Source: Periplaneta americana (lineage: Eukaryota; Arthropoda; Insecta; Blattodea; Blattidae). Taken from it: a DNA stretch of 64,000 bases. Under the pieces are notes generated by a model. The model searched no databases, was not told the DNA's origin, and saw nothing but the letters and a program-made list of their open reading frames with translations. A program made the translations under genes and the position numbers. Position 1 is the first letter of the stretch, and each line of letters opens with the position of its first letter. This document shows, piece after piece, positions 11,967 to 23,427 of this stretch. The stretch lies in the NCBI RefSeq assembly GCF_040183065.1, contig NC_091126.1, forward strand, positions 146,780,204 to 146,844,203. Reading direction: 5' to 3'.

Positions 11967-14900
11967 TGTATGTATGTATTCACACTGCAAATGGGTATAA
12001 AAAATCCTTCCCCTTAACCCCACCCATCACACAGCTACTACTGAAACTCTAATAGATCTAATTATTACAAACAATCCTGACAGAATTGTAACATCAGGGC
12101 AGTTGCCTGGTCCTGGAATTTCCGCACACGACTTAATATTCGCATAGTATTCTCTCCAGTGCCCGAAAGCTGCAGCGAAATTCATTACATACAGAGATCT
12201 AAAACATGTCGACGACGATCAATTAATTTCCGACGCTATGGAATTGCCATGGCATATAATATTTAACTTAGTCACTGTTGATGAAAAATTGACAGCTTTT
12301 AATAACATGGTGATACAATTGTTTGATAAACATGCACCATTAAGTCCACACCTGTGGAGTAACGGTCAGCGCGTCTGGCTGCGAAACCAGGTGACCCGGG
12401 TTCGATTCCCGGTCGGGGCAAGTTACTTGGTTGAGGTTTTTTCCGGGGTTTTCCCTCAACCCAATATGAGCAAATGCTGGGTAACTTTCGGTGCTGGACC
12501 CCGGACTCATTTCACCGGCATTATCACCTTCATCTCATTCAGACGCTAAATAACCTAAGCTGTTGATAAAGCGTCGTAAAATAACCTACTAAAGAAATGC
12601 ACCATTAAGGAAAAGACGTGCCACTCATCGTCCTGCTCCATGGATTACTGATAACATACGTAACCTCATGGCGTCACGTGACGCTGCCTACAGGAAGTAT
12701 AGACACGATAAATCTGAGGAAAATCTTTATAACTATACAAAAAAATTAGGAATAGAACAACGCAAAACATTAGAAATGCCAAACGCCGTCATGCTCTCAG
12801 TCTTGTCGACTCCTTCATTTCCCCACGGTATCTTTGGAAGCATTTACGTGACATGGGAATAGGAAGTAAAACTACAGAAACTGAAATCTCAAACATATCA
12901 CTTGATAAACTTAATCAGTACTTTACTTCACCACCCACCTCACAACCTGATAAACAACAAAAACTTAACACCATGAATACTCTCTTAACCAATCCTCTTC
13001 CTATTTGCGAAAAGTTTTTCTTGTCTAGTATAACAGACACTGAAGTTAGGCAGGCTCTTAAAAACACTAGGTCTACAGCGCAAGGCTTTGACAACATAAA
13101 CATTGTTTTTATTAATAAATTAATCGATATCGTGCTTCCTGTGATAACACATACTTTTAATTCTTCCATCATTACTTCTACCTACCCAAATCTTTGGAAA
13201 ACGGCTTTAGTGTGTCCAATACCTGAAGTAAACACACCTACATCTCCTAAAGACTATCGGCCAATCTGCATTCTTCCCGTTCTATCAAAGGCTCTTGAAC
13301 GTATTCTCCATAAGCAATTAAGCAAATATCTGATTGAATTTAATATTATCGATCCCTTCCAATCTGGATTCAGAAGCGGGCATAGCACTTCCACTGCTTT
13401 ATTGAATTTAACTGAAGATATACGAGACGTTATGGATAAACGACTAGCAACAATATTAATTTTATTGGATTATAGCAAAGCATTTGACTCTGTTGACATG
13501 GATCTACTATTAACTAAACTTCGAGTGTTAAATTTTTCTGACTGCGTTATCACCTGGATGCACTCTTACCTCACTGGCCGCCAGCAGCGTGTTGTCTTTA
13601 ATAATCGGTTCTCCTCCTGGCAGACAGCAGAGTCAGGATTTCCCCCAGGGTTCGGTATTGGGTCCATTGCTTTTCTGTCTCCATATTAACGATATCGCCA
13701 AGTCATTTAAATATTGCAGATATATTTATGCAGATGACGTTCAATTATACATTTCCGCCAGTCCTAATAGACTAAGTGACTGTATTAATAGACTCAATGA
13801 AGATCTCGAATTCGTTTCATCTTGGTCTCAACAATTCGGACTTAACTTAAATACAGATAAATCACAGGCTATCTTATTTTCGAATAAAAGATTAATCCCA
13901 GATATTAATAAGCTGAATCTTCCTCCTGTGACTCTGAATAAAGCGATCATTCATTCAGTTCAACTATAAAAAACCTGGGAGTTCATTTTCAATCTAACCT
14001 TACCTGGGACACGCATATCAAACACACATACAAGAAAGTATTTTCCACTCTTCACTCATTAAAAAGATTGTACCACTATCCAGCTGAATTAAAGCAGACG
14101 CTTGTACAGACTCTTATTATGCCTCATTTCGATTATTATGACGCTTTATTCAGTGATCTCAGGGTGGATTTATCCCAGAAACTGCAACGTGTTCATAATG
14201 CGTGTGTTCGTTTCATTCGTAATGTCCGCTGCTACGATCACATTTCGCCTTCTTTCGATAAATTATTGTGGCTCAGGTTAAATGAGAGGAGAAAGTTACA
14301 TTCCCTTTCTCTCTTATATCGAATTTTGCACACCTCTACTCCCTCTTACTTATCTGTCCGATTCCACAGTCTTTCTCGGTATCATAACTTAAATACTCGG
14401 TCACAATATAACACGCTCGAAATACCACTGCACACATCATCTCTTTATTCTTCATCTTTCACTGTTGCTACTTCTCGTCACTGGAATTCTCTACCGCCTG
14501 AAGTCAAGGGCTGCCGAACTTTAATTTCCTTTAAATGTAAATTAGAAAAATATCTTATTATGGGTTGCCAGACCTAACGCGTTGTAAATGTTTAATGGAA
14601 TGTGTTCCACTGTATTTTTTTTGTTTCTTATTTTTATTATCTAAGTCGTGTTTATTTATCACTTAACGCCAATATATCCCACTGTGTTGTTGTTTTTATT
14701 ATTAATCTATTTTTTGTGTACATTTTATTCAATTGTCGGTTTCTGGTTTAATTATGTAAATCCTACTTAATTGTAATCTAATACTAATATGTATACTAAT
14801 GTGTTTATTTTTATGCTTACTGTGTACATTTTTCTTTTATTGAATTATCGGCTTCTGTTTTTATGTGATTCGTATTTGATTCTAACAACATTAATATGTA

Positions 14901-15065
14901 TTTCACTATGTTTATTTTTATTTTATGAGGTAAATTTTATGTAACTACCTCTTTTGATCGCATTATGTACCTAAATTGTATCAGTATGTAATTACTTAAT
15001 TCCCATCCAGTTTTATGTTCAACTGTGTAAGCAAGTTTTAATTCTGGTGCCAGGTTAAATAAAGC

Positions 15066-15121
<56 letters not shown>
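11967..15121 (+). pseudogene. LINE (CR1/Jockey-like) ORF2 remnant with 3' UTR and ATT tail
   Basis: It begins inside the endonuclease domain: LIDLIITNNPDRIV and GISAHDLIF, where SAH replaces the usual SDH. A linker follows (LFDKHAPL, then after an inserted SINE RKRRATHRPAPWITDNIRN). The reverse transcriptase spans about 12853-13969, with DYRPICILPVLSKALERIL, FQSGFRSGHSTSTALL, LDYSKAFDSVD, then after a frameshift QGSVLGPLLF and YADD. The C-terminal region is at 14068-14577 and has SRHWNSLPPEV. A 490-bp 3' UTR ends in AATAAA and an (ATT)n tail at 15067-15121. Several frameshifts make it non-functional. The exact LINE clade is uncertain. Confidence 0.9.
12345..12596 (+). mobile_element. tRNA-headed SINE, family B, full length with 13-bp target duplication
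   Basis: This 252-bp element is flanked by perfect copies of ATGCACCATTAAG (12332-12344 and 12597-12609). It interrupts the LINE reading frame between HAPL and RKRR, so it is younger than the LINE. The tRNA-like head includes the A-box region TAACGGTCAGCGCGTCTGG and the B box GGTTCGATTCC. The 3' tail carries GTTGATAAAGCGTCGTAAAA, shared in part with family A. Other copies are at 33907-34179, 34263-34515 and 35419-35560. Confidence 0.95.
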
Positions 15122-15125
<4 letters not shown>

Positions 15126-15239
15126 CCCGGTGGCAGTGGTAACTAATTACACTCAATAATGACAATTAATAATAAACACAATTAATAAAAAATGCAATTA
15201 ATAAGAAATTAATAATAATAATAATAATAATAATACAGG
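15122..15239. repeat. AT-rich spacer with (AATAAT) runs
   Basis: Short AAT-rich sequence and a (TAA)n run at about 15208-15234 separate two LINE fragments. Confidence 0.7.
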
Positions 15240-15909
15240 GAGCATCCTAAATTAAATGAAGCACGATCACTTGAAATAACATTTAAAGTAAATCCAATTT
15301 GTATCTTAACTCTGAGTTCGAACTAAAACCCGTGAATATGATATGTTCATACCTGTACAAGTAGCGTACCTTTTAGCACTACACTCATTTCCCCGACAAC
15401 TCACTCACTGCACTGGAACTACGACACATTTCACTGATTCTATCCTGATTTCACTAAAACTTCAAAAACATTCCACTGTTCAAATACTTTGCACTGCCAC
15501 TATAAAATATAAAACTTCACTGACAGAAACACACTTCACTTACACAACACACTTCACTGACACAAAACACTTCTTCACTGATACAACATTTCAAATAAGA
15601 AAATATCAATTACACCTTTTAAACAGTATGTATAATATACTACCGTCTATTAGTAAAGTCCTTAAGCCTATTTTAAATACATTTTTGGTTACTGGTAAAG
15701 CCTTTAGTAAGTATCCAGGTAAAGCATTCCAGTCCCTATAGTACGATTGAGAAAAAAACTTTCCAGTGTCCGTCCTGCTGTCTTCTTTTCCTCAATTTAT
15801 ATGAGTGGTCGTTCCTTGAAGAGTAATTTGGCGGCTGCTTCAAAGCAAGAAGCTTTAAAAGAATCGACAAGTGCATAGCTTTGCCGTGCCGCATAACTTT
15901 ACGTAGAAG
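15240..15909 (-). pseudogene. LINE 3'-end fragment (C-terminus plus UTR), minus strand
   Basis: On the minus strand, 15736-15924 contains NYSSRNDHSYKLRKRRQQ. Continuing across a frame change it resembles a DWN-LP block. The same blocks occur in the plus-strand LINE at 61545-62660 (YYGRNDHDFKIKCRKQKTD). Downstream, at 15380-15590, the UTR consists of degenerate repeats of a TCACTG-rich unit. These match in type the GTCAGTGAAAT repeats at 62480-62630. This fragment is interrupted by the Tc1-like element at 15912. Confidence 0.65.
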
Positions 15910-16063
15910 TACACTTAGCGGCAAAAAGAATGGGCCGACTCTTGGTCGATAGAAATGCTAAGTTCTATCGCGCGGTTCACTCGGGTAAACGTAAGCCAGT
16001 GCAAGGCATTGCTGTGGTGTCTCTTCATTGAAAGTCGTCCGTCTATAATGTAATAAACCTTAC

Positions 16064-16136
16064 GAGCAATGTGTGGCCCAGTGGTAAGAAGTCTGACATC
16101 CGTGCCATAGGTTGTGAGTTCGCCTCCTAGTACGGT
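16064..16136 (+). mobile_element. tRNA-like SINE head nested in Tc1-like element
   Basis: The A-box-like TGGCCCAGTGGTAAG is followed by the B-box-like GAGTTCGCCTCC and then by (ATT)n. The spacing suits a polymerase III internal promoter. No target duplication was identified, so this is a likely SINE fragment only. Confidence 0.45.
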
Positions 16137-17195
16137 AAAATTATTATTATTATTATTTTTTAACTTTTACTTAATTTATTAGTTTAAATGTGAAATGGCA
16201 TTTGTTAACAAACTTCGTTATGCCTGCCTTGTACAAATATTATTGCCCATCATCTGTGGGCTATTAATAGGTGAGACCTGGTCTGTATAAACAAAAAAAC
16301 TTGTTTCACATCCTAAAAAAACGAACGCATATGAAACACAAATAAATAATTAAATTAACAAAAACAAACAATTTGTTAATATATTAACAAAACAAGGCTG
16401 TGGTGGGGACTAATATCTCGTCCACAAACCACCTGAGTCAACATCTGCCCTCATTATGCGCGGCATGGAGTCCACAAGAATATGAAACAGGTCTAAATTC
16501 TTGGCCATCTTCTCCCTTGCATCTAGAACTCTGTCCCACAATTCCTCAGGTGTCCGAACGGGTGGTTATTCTGCCCAATTAGAGCGTAGGATCCTTTTGA
16601 CTGCAGCCCACAAATTTTGAAACGGATTCATATCTGGTGAATTTGGAGGCCAGTCGACTGAGTCGACATCACGCCTCCTCGTAAACCATCTCTGAATCCG
16701 GTTGGCGGTGTGTAGTCTATCGGATGATTATCCTGCTGGAAGAAAAGTGTTCCTTCTGGATATCGTTTTCGGGCGGAAGGGATCATTACATTTGCCAAAA
16801 TGTGTTCGTAGACTTCTGCCGCAAACAGACCGTGGATGCGTTCCAGAAGTCCTGCCCCATCGTATGACATCCACCCTCCAACACGCGACCCTCACGCGAA
16901 GCGTATCGGTGGTCATTCATACAATAAACTAGGGCAGTACTATCATTGCTATTGGAGACAATTACCTCGTCGGAGAAAATGACATTTCTCCAATCGAAGT
17001 CCTGTCGGAACCAGGGCAATGAGTTATTGTTTCTGTGCCATCTTCAAGCGTAATGACGAGACAGAACGTTATATTAACAGAAATCAGTATTGCTTGAAAG
17101 AGAGAGGGAGGTTTATTATTTATTAGAGTTTGGGCATATTCTAAGACATATCGCCACATAATTATAGCTTTGCGAGACACATATGATGGCAAATT

Positions 17196-17295
17196 TGTAA
17201 TAAAAAAAAAGAAGATTGGGGGAAATTCGAACCTTGAGCTACTAGTACTAACGTGTTCAATAAACCAATGCCGTAACAACTTACGCTACTGCAAC
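17196..17295 (-). mobile_element. tRNA-like sequence, minus strand
   Basis: On the minus strand TAGCGTAAGTTGTTACGG (A-box-like) is followed about 50 bases later by AAGGTTCGAATTTCC (B-box-like), and then by a run of T residues that could end polymerase III transcription. It may be a SINE head or a decayed tRNA. Confidence 0.4.
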
Positions 17296-17590
17296 TGTTT
17301 ATACCAATTCGGCATAATACATGGTTTTCCTGTTCATATTCGCTCCGGTCGATTTTGTATTTATCAATTTTATTATTATTTCACTCTTCAAGGGCCCTGA
17401 TGTATCTAGAATCAACCCGTCATTTGATTTTATTACATATTTTAGCCTCTTAAACAAAATACAGCAAATTTAAATGGTTTAATTATGTGTTACCTAGTGA
17501 ACTATGGCGTTGACGAGACGAGCATGCGCAATGTATATCTCTGGAACTTAGAAATTGTCGGCCGGCCCATTCTTTTTGCCGCTAAGTGTA

Positions 17591-17707
17591 CATGTGAGTG
17601 TCGACAGGTGCATAGCTTTACTATGCTGCATATCTTTACGTAGAGGTACATGTGAGTGTCGACAGGTGCATAGCTTTACTATGCTGCATATCTTTACGTA
17701 AAACTAC
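17591..17707 (-). repeat. 58-bp direct repeat, two copies here and a third before the Tc1-like element
   Basis: A 58-bp unit containing GTGCATAGCTTTACTATGCT occurs twice in tandem. A diverged third copy ends at 15911, on the other side of the Tc1-like insertion. The array was therefore continuous before the transposon arrived. On the minus strand the unit reads KAMHLS in frame, so it may belong to the adjoining LINE fragment. Confidence 0.7.
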
Positions 17708-17719
17708 GTGTGTGTGGAA

Positions 17720-18090
17720 CGAGAAATAAAACAATGAAAATAAAAGAATAAGAGGAAGGAAAGAATGAAAAGGGGAACAAAATGAAAACAATGGAAATGC
17801 AAAGAGGCAAAAAGGATTATAAGGAGAACAAAGCAAAGCCAAGAAGAACAGAGTAAAGATAAGAGGAACGAAGAGAAGACAGGGAGAATAAGGGGAATAC
17901 AAAGAAAATAGGAGATCACAAGAAGAACAAGAGGAACTCAAGGAGAAGTGGAAGGAAGATTGGGAGAACAATGGGAACACAAAGAGAACAGGGGGAATAC
18001 ATGGAGGACAAAGAGAAGACGAGGTGAACAAGGGTAAGGAAAGGAAAACAACGAGAAGATAAGGAAAATATAAGAAGGAAAGGGAACATT
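17720..18090 (+). repeat. Strand-asymmetric purine-rich tract (degenerate AAGGAGAAC-type repeat)
   Basis: About 370 bases on the plus strand are almost all A and G, with irregular copies of a short AGGAGAACA-like unit. The long minus-strand frame over it (17636-18118) is only Ser/Leu/Phe/Pro-rich low complexity and is not a gene. Confidence 0.8.
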
Positions 18091-18449
18091 GTGTTTTTAT
18101 GTGATGGCCAATTCCCAATATAACCCCAATTTTTAGAGAGAAGAAAGAATTACTTCTACGTCATAAATTACATTCATCAGAGATACTTGTCTAAGAGTGC
18201 CGAAAAAATACGTACAGAATTTAGTGCAAGAAGGTAGCACAAAACTAAGTATTTTAACAATAGGAAAAAGTGGTTTGAGACGATCCAAAGCCGCAATTTT
18301 TAATGTGTTTGTGGATTGTTAACTGAAAAATAAATTCACTCACATTAGGAAATTATAGCATGTTGGTGGCTAGCTATGAAACAGACTTTCCCACTGCATT
18401 TGACAAAAATGCATTTAATACAAAAAACATATAACATGTTTTGGTTAGT
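18091..18449. other. No gene seen
   Basis: Nothing assignable was found between the purine tract and the transposase remnant. Confidence 0.3.
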
Positions 18450-19070
18450 TCAATCATTACAGTAGGCAGCTTAAACCATGTATTTTATAAAGTGATGTAA
18501 GTTTATTGCACTACATAACTAAGGAAATGTTAAAAATAAGCCCCATTAACATTTAAGCAACCAACAAAAACACGCAACGAGTATAGAAAGATTTCAAGAA
18601 TGGTCCGGATCACTTCTGCTGCTGCCATAATGTGCTGTAGTACGGTTTGCTCATCTACGATACGTGTGCTGTAAACCATGACCTTCATCGTACCACAAAT
18701 TAAAAAGTTGCATGGTGTCAAGTCAGGGGAACGTGGAGGCCATACTTTTTTCCCAACACGTGTGACCAACCTCTCGTCAAATATTGCAGTTAAGTGATTT
18801 CTGGCTGCACGAGCAAAATGTGGATTGCGCCGTCATGTTGAAATCAAAGATTTTGTTTAACTGCAAGTAGCAAATCATGTAATAACTCAGTTAAAACGTC
18901 CCGTAAAAACTCACGGTGCATTTGCGCATCCAATCTTAGAAGTAACATGAAGAGACCGAAGAGGCAGTCGTCCACAACATCATCCCACATGTTTATAGCG
19001 AACCAATCTTGTATGAAAGCCTGTACACCAATTGACTGTGCAGGGATTGGGGTGAGGTTGATGTGCAGTT
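18450..19070 (-). pseudogene. mariner-like transposase C-terminal remnant
   Basis: On the minus strand a degraded catalytic region runs from about 19060 down. It reads MWDDVVDDCLFGLFMLLLRL, then REFLRDVLTELLHDLL and FQHDGA, the second catalytic aspartate block. The intact end at 18530-18769 has VWPPRSPDLTPCNFLICGTM and then CLNVNGAYF. This is the insect transposase family with the PPRSPDLTP-DFFLWG signature, related to mariner. Stops and frameshifts interrupt it. Fragments of the likely N-terminus of the same family type occur at 26100-26360 and 53396-53790. Confidence 0.8.
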
Positions 19071-19355
19071 TGATTGTGACAGCGCCTGCGCCAATGGGTT
19101 TTGTTTACATATCAAAATAAATAAACAAATTTACAAAAATTGCAGCTAAGTTTCAACGTTAATACATATTAATACATGCCGCTCCAGCTCCATACTGATG
19201 CGTGTGAAACCGCTTGTTCCTATTCTTAAAATACTTATATTTATGACCCCTTCCCACTCTCAAATTTTTTGTAGGCTCTACATATTTTTTCCACATCCTG
19301 CATGTGTAACCTTGTGTATTAGAACTATTATTCCTCTCTTTAGCTGTATTACTAG

Positions 19356-20371
19356 CAGTGGCGGCTGATTGACTGAGGCAAGTGAGGCCGGGCCTCAGTC
19401 ACTTGGTTTAACTGAAATCAAATTTTGTGTTTTATGTAATATATTAGTTATTTGAATGAAACACATATCGCTGTAGAAGTATTTGAACACTTTGTAGTGT
19501 ATATAGACCTGTTTTACAGTAAAATTTGTTCCTGAGGCCAGGATCGCTCGTGCCGGGTCTGGCTTGTGTTGTATATAGAGCTGTTTTGCAGTACAATTTG
19601 TTCCTGAGGCAGGATCGCTCGTGCCGGGTCTGGTTCTTGCATTCCGTGTGTCTTCGCGGACTTTGATGTTGGACTTGAAAAGCTGTAGCTGAGGCACAAT
19701 TCGTCTGGCCTCGTGGCCTAGTCAGGTTTCACTCCTCCTATTCATGGGCCGGTCTTATGGATAGAAGGGTGGGAATAGCGATTGTGACTTGTCTTCCTAA
19801 ATAGGCCATAAATAACATAAAAATTCCCGTTCTTTGGCAGGCAAAGACCCACACTGTTCTCTCTCCATATGTCTCAGTTTATGACTTAAGCGAGGGTGTT
19901 GTACTTTTGTAGTACAGTAGTGAGTGCGGTTCAATCTTGTTATGCGTTTCGGGAAAATATAAACACAAATGCGAGAAATAATGATGATATAGTTAATCCA
20001 TTGTTAGAGAGTCCTTTTCGAGAATAAATAATATTGAAAGAAAGGAAGTTTTAAATAAAGAGGTAGCTTACCGAGATACCTATGACATGGCTGACAATTT
20101 TTCTGACAGATAATCTTAACCGCGAGTTTCTACTGCATCTTGGTTTGGGCAACAAAAACGGTTAAGTGGTAATGTGGTGCAAAATAAACTTTTCTGTTGG
20201 CCTTGTTTGTTGCTGCCAAAGGAAAAAAAAAATAAATAAAAAGAAAGAAGAAAGGGGAATTTCAACACATACTTTTCAGCTTAGCATAATGTGTGTTGCT
20301 TCATCACACTCAAACAATCACTGAAACAAACTCACAACATAACTTATTTGATGAGTGACATTATTGTGTTT

Positions 20372-20419
<48 letters not shown>

Positions 20420-20600
20420 TAATAATAATAATAATAATAATATTAACAACAATAATAATAGTAATAATAATACAGTAATAATAATAATGATAATATAACA
20501 ATAATAATTAATATCATGAATAAACATTTCCAATCGGAGGCACTTAAACTATGTAGTTTCATCTGGCCTCACCGAGAATTTCGATCACCGGCCGCTACTG
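19356..20600. mobile_element. Non-autonomous hAT element with 8-bp target duplication
   Basis: The 8-bp direct repeat ATTACTAG lies at 19348-19355 and 20601-20608, as expected for hAT elements. The ends are inverted and imperfect: CAGTGGCGGCTGAT on the left and CAGTAGCGGCCGGTGAT reading inward from the right. No transposase is encoded. Inside are a tandem duplication of about 70 bp (near 19500-19640, containing AGGATCGCTCGTGCCGGGTC) and an interrupted (TAA)n run at about 20375-20500. Confidence 0.9.
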
Positions 20601-20613
20601 ATTACTAGTAGTA

Positions 20614-21690
20614 CAGGGACATCATTTTATTTTTACTAACATTTTTAATATTAACCTGTCTATACCTTTAGAGAACCGGAAACACCGCTTGCTCCCCCCT
20701 CCAAGACTGGAGTTCGATGATATTGGCGTAAAACACAAATCACTGTACTAGGTATAGGAAGGAAGAAAAGTAGTTCATCCATTTACGTAAACTAGGAAAT
20801 ATCGCGATTTTGAGTTTGATAATTTTCATTAGGTTTTTCTTTAATCAAAGTATAGTACTGTATTAAGAATAAGTGTTTTTACTCACGAACTGAGTTATCC
20901 ATGCGAACGTATTCATTATGCAGTGTATATTATACTGTCTACAGCACATTAGCGTACAATATAGAGAAAGAAGTTAAATTGAAAAATAATCATAATATGA
21001 ATATTTAAACACAATTTTGAAAATGGTGGCCGTTCATTTCGATACAGGCTTCAGTTCTTTTGTGCATATTATCGCACTATAGACTATTGCATCTAATTCC
21101 AATTGCCAGTTTCATCCTTCATACTAGTAACTCATGTTGAAATAATTCTGTACCTACTCTACGTACTGTAAATTCAATCTTCACTTCTGCCCGACCCGAA
21201 AATATAAAATTACTCAGACATGCTATCTACTGTCCGTCCAAGTGGTTATGCCGCAGGATTGTAGAAAGGGAGGAAATCACGTGACAGTTAATTACTTAAC
21301 GAGGCCCTTTTATTTAAGTTAAATTAAACAGCTGTATAATATTACGTAAACCTCCAATTCCTAAGAGAAATTAATGTTTTCAGAAAAGAGCTAAGACAGC
21401 CCAGCTATTACAGAGGGGCGAGCAGAAGCAGGTGGGGGAAATCGGGATGCGACGTAGACAAACGGACAGTACCTGTGCGAAAATATGATTCAATATTGAA
21501 AGCTCTTTCGTCACTGGAAAACGCGAACATATTTCTGGAACGTACTATACTCAGTAACTCAGTACTGCTTACTATCTGCGGTCTTGGTTCTGTGTGGAGT
21601 TGGAACTTCCTTAGTAGAAGGGGTGGAGTGAAGTACTTTCAAAATCTCAGGTACAATAAAAATCGAAGTAAAAATAAAATGATGTCCCTG
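20614..21690. mobile_element. Non-autonomous mariner-type element, copy 2
   Basis: This has the same inverted ends as copy 1 at 10659-11766 and a collinear interior, 1077 bp long. TA flanks it at 20612-20613 and 21691-21692. It starts only 5 bp past the hAT element's right target duplication, so one of the two inserted almost on top of the other's footprint. Confidence 0.9.
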
Positions 21691-21799
21691 TAGTAGTGGT
21701 AGCAGTTGTATCATATTCCTAGTATTAGTGGTAATATTGGTTGAAGTAATAATAAATAATAACACTGTGCAGAAAAGAGCTGTCCCGTATTTAAGGTAA

Positions 21800-22140
21800 A
21801 TGACCCGATAATCTAAAATATGAACTGACCTAAGTGACTGTGCAGTTTTAGGGTGAGAGTTGCGTAGCGTAACCACTAACTGATCGATATGACTGCAGTT
21901 ATCGGATGAGAGTCACGCAATGGAACTGAGAATTCATGGAAATAACTAACTACGATCGGATCGAAGTGGTAGTTCAGTACTCGGATGGAAGCAATGGACT
22001 GTTAACTCCGAACTGATGTACAACTGACTGCAGTTTTCGGGTGAGATTCGCGCAATGTAAACACGAACTGATCGCTATGACTGCGGTTTTCGGGCGAGAG
22101 ACACATACCGTAACTTCGAAACGATCGGGTTAAATATTCC
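21800..22140. repeat. Degenerate tandem repeat, unit about 50-60 bp
   Basis: Variants of AACTGATCGATATGACTGCA followed by GTTTTCGGGTGAGAG recur about five times (near 21815, 21865, 22010, 22060 and 22110) with heavy divergence. No coding sense was seen. Confidence 0.6.
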
Positions 22141-22227
22141 GTTCTCAGACGAGTACCAAGAACTCATTTTCTAAGTCAGGAATGTCAAGGTAAATATTAC
22201 GGAATCATTCATAGTAGGCCTACAGTA

Positions 22228-22830
22228 CTGGGTGTTCATTCCAAAGTGTGTCATGACGTCACTGTAGTGAGTCAGCCATTTGAAGCGAGTTTCAGCTTTT
22301 ATGTCAGAGAAATTGCCTATTAATCAAGGCGTTCAATCTGAACTTGAGAACGTGTGCGGTATAACTTGAACGTCGTAGCAACAGATGGCGGTATGTACGG
22401 TCTGTGTGCTACCATAACCTCTTTCGAACTGTGTTTTGCGCGGACAAGTCGTCGCAGGGTATTTGTTATCATCGATTGCGTACGGCAACATTCCACAATA
22501 CAAATCAAATGCTCCGTGTCCATGTTGACCGTCGAAGTTAATGTCAACAAATACGTAAGTAATCGTCTTAACCCTCTCCCCAAATCCCAACAGTAAGAAA
22601 ACTCACCTCAGTACATGTTTCCAAACAGTTCACATTCCTACCACTACCAGCGTTACCGTACGTATCGGTAAGTACTCTTCAGAATGAACGCCGTACTTGC
22701 TAGGTAACTTCTCTGGCATATAGGTAATACGCCTCTGCGGAAGTGTAGGAAGATTGAATTTTCTAGGCTCATCGGCTAGCCACATGACGGCATACAGTGA
22801 GCCATGACACATTTTGAACTGAACACCCAG
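22228..22830. mobile_element. MITE, TA target, 603 bp
   Basis: The ends are inverted repeats starting CTGGGTGTTCA and extending imperfectly to about 28 bp through TGTGTCATG. TA is duplicated at 22226-22227 and 22831-22832. The short frames inside (for example 22320-22596 on both strands) do not resemble any protein I know. I recognise the CTGGGTGTTCA terminus as widespread in insects, but from memory only. Confidence 0.85.
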
Positions 22831-23036
22831 TATAAATTGAGGGAACAACGAGGTTGTGCGTGAAAACAATAGCGATCACAGTCCAAGTCTTCGCTTTGTA
22901 CAAATGTTATTAATTCAGCTTGAAAACCATAGTTCCAAGAAAAAATATAATCACCAGGGAGCGAAACCTGTTGCCCGATGGGTGAGAGGCAAGTGGTTTC
23001 AGGTTAACTGTGTTCTAGAGTACCTCTACTATGTAC

Positions 23037-23418
23037 AGTAGTGGCAGAAAAACCGGATCGACCCTTGTAGCTGATTTCAGAGTCTTGTTCACTCCAGAGC
23101 ACGATAGACTGGTAACTAAGACTTTCGTGGTTCGAATCCTGCCTGGGAAGGAAACTTTTTTTGTTCCTTATTCAAATTTATTCCCAATACTCTTCGATTG
23201 CTGGTAAAATTCATGATCTGGGAATAATAATTAAGTAGTAAAATATCGCTGCAATCGAAAAGTATTGGGAATAAATTTGAATAAGGAACAAAAAAAAGTT
23301 TCCTTCCCAGGCAGGATTCGAACCACGAAAGTCTTAGTTACCAGTCTATCGTGCTCTGGAGTGAACAAGGCTCTGAAATCAGCTACAAGAGTCGGTCCGG
23401 TTTTTTTTTGCCACTACT
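23037..23418. repeat. Inverted repeat of two tRNA-headed repeats (165-bp arms)
   Basis: The left arm (23037-23201) and right arm (23251-23418) are near-identical reverse complements around a loop of about 50 bases. Each arm holds a tRNA-like head with the B box GGTTCGAATCC and the upstream segment CCAGAGCACGATAGACTGG. A third, related copy at 37943-38280 is interrupted by a family A SINE. The single-stranded form would make a long hairpin. Confidence 0.9.
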
Positions 23419-23427
23419 TATAATAAG

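Larger units (their letters stand above)
15912..17588 (-). mobile_element. Tc1-like transposon with decayed transposase
   Basis: The inverted ends start CACTTAGCGGCAAAAAGAAT and match at least through GGGCC (left from 15912, right to 17588). TA is duplicated at 15910-15911 and 17589-17590. On the minus strand the interior encodes transposase blocks: DWRNVIFSDE, MSYDGAGLLERIHG, LFAAEVYEHILANVMIPSAR and TLFFQQDN, then after a frame change NLWAAVKRIL. These are spread over about 17019-16450 in different frames. Two tRNA-like segments lie inside it. The transposase is not functional. Confidence 0.85.

Noticed and set aside
15343..15741. 132-codon plus-strand frame with THFTDT repeats
   Set aside because: It is antisense of the repeat-rich LINE UTR.
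17636..18118. 160-codon Ser/Leu/Phe frame that looks membrane-like
   Set aside because: It is opposite the purine tract. Composition alone explains it.
22320..22596. Overlapping frames of about 80 codons on both strands
   Set aside because: They lie inside a TA-flanked MITE and match nothing recognised.
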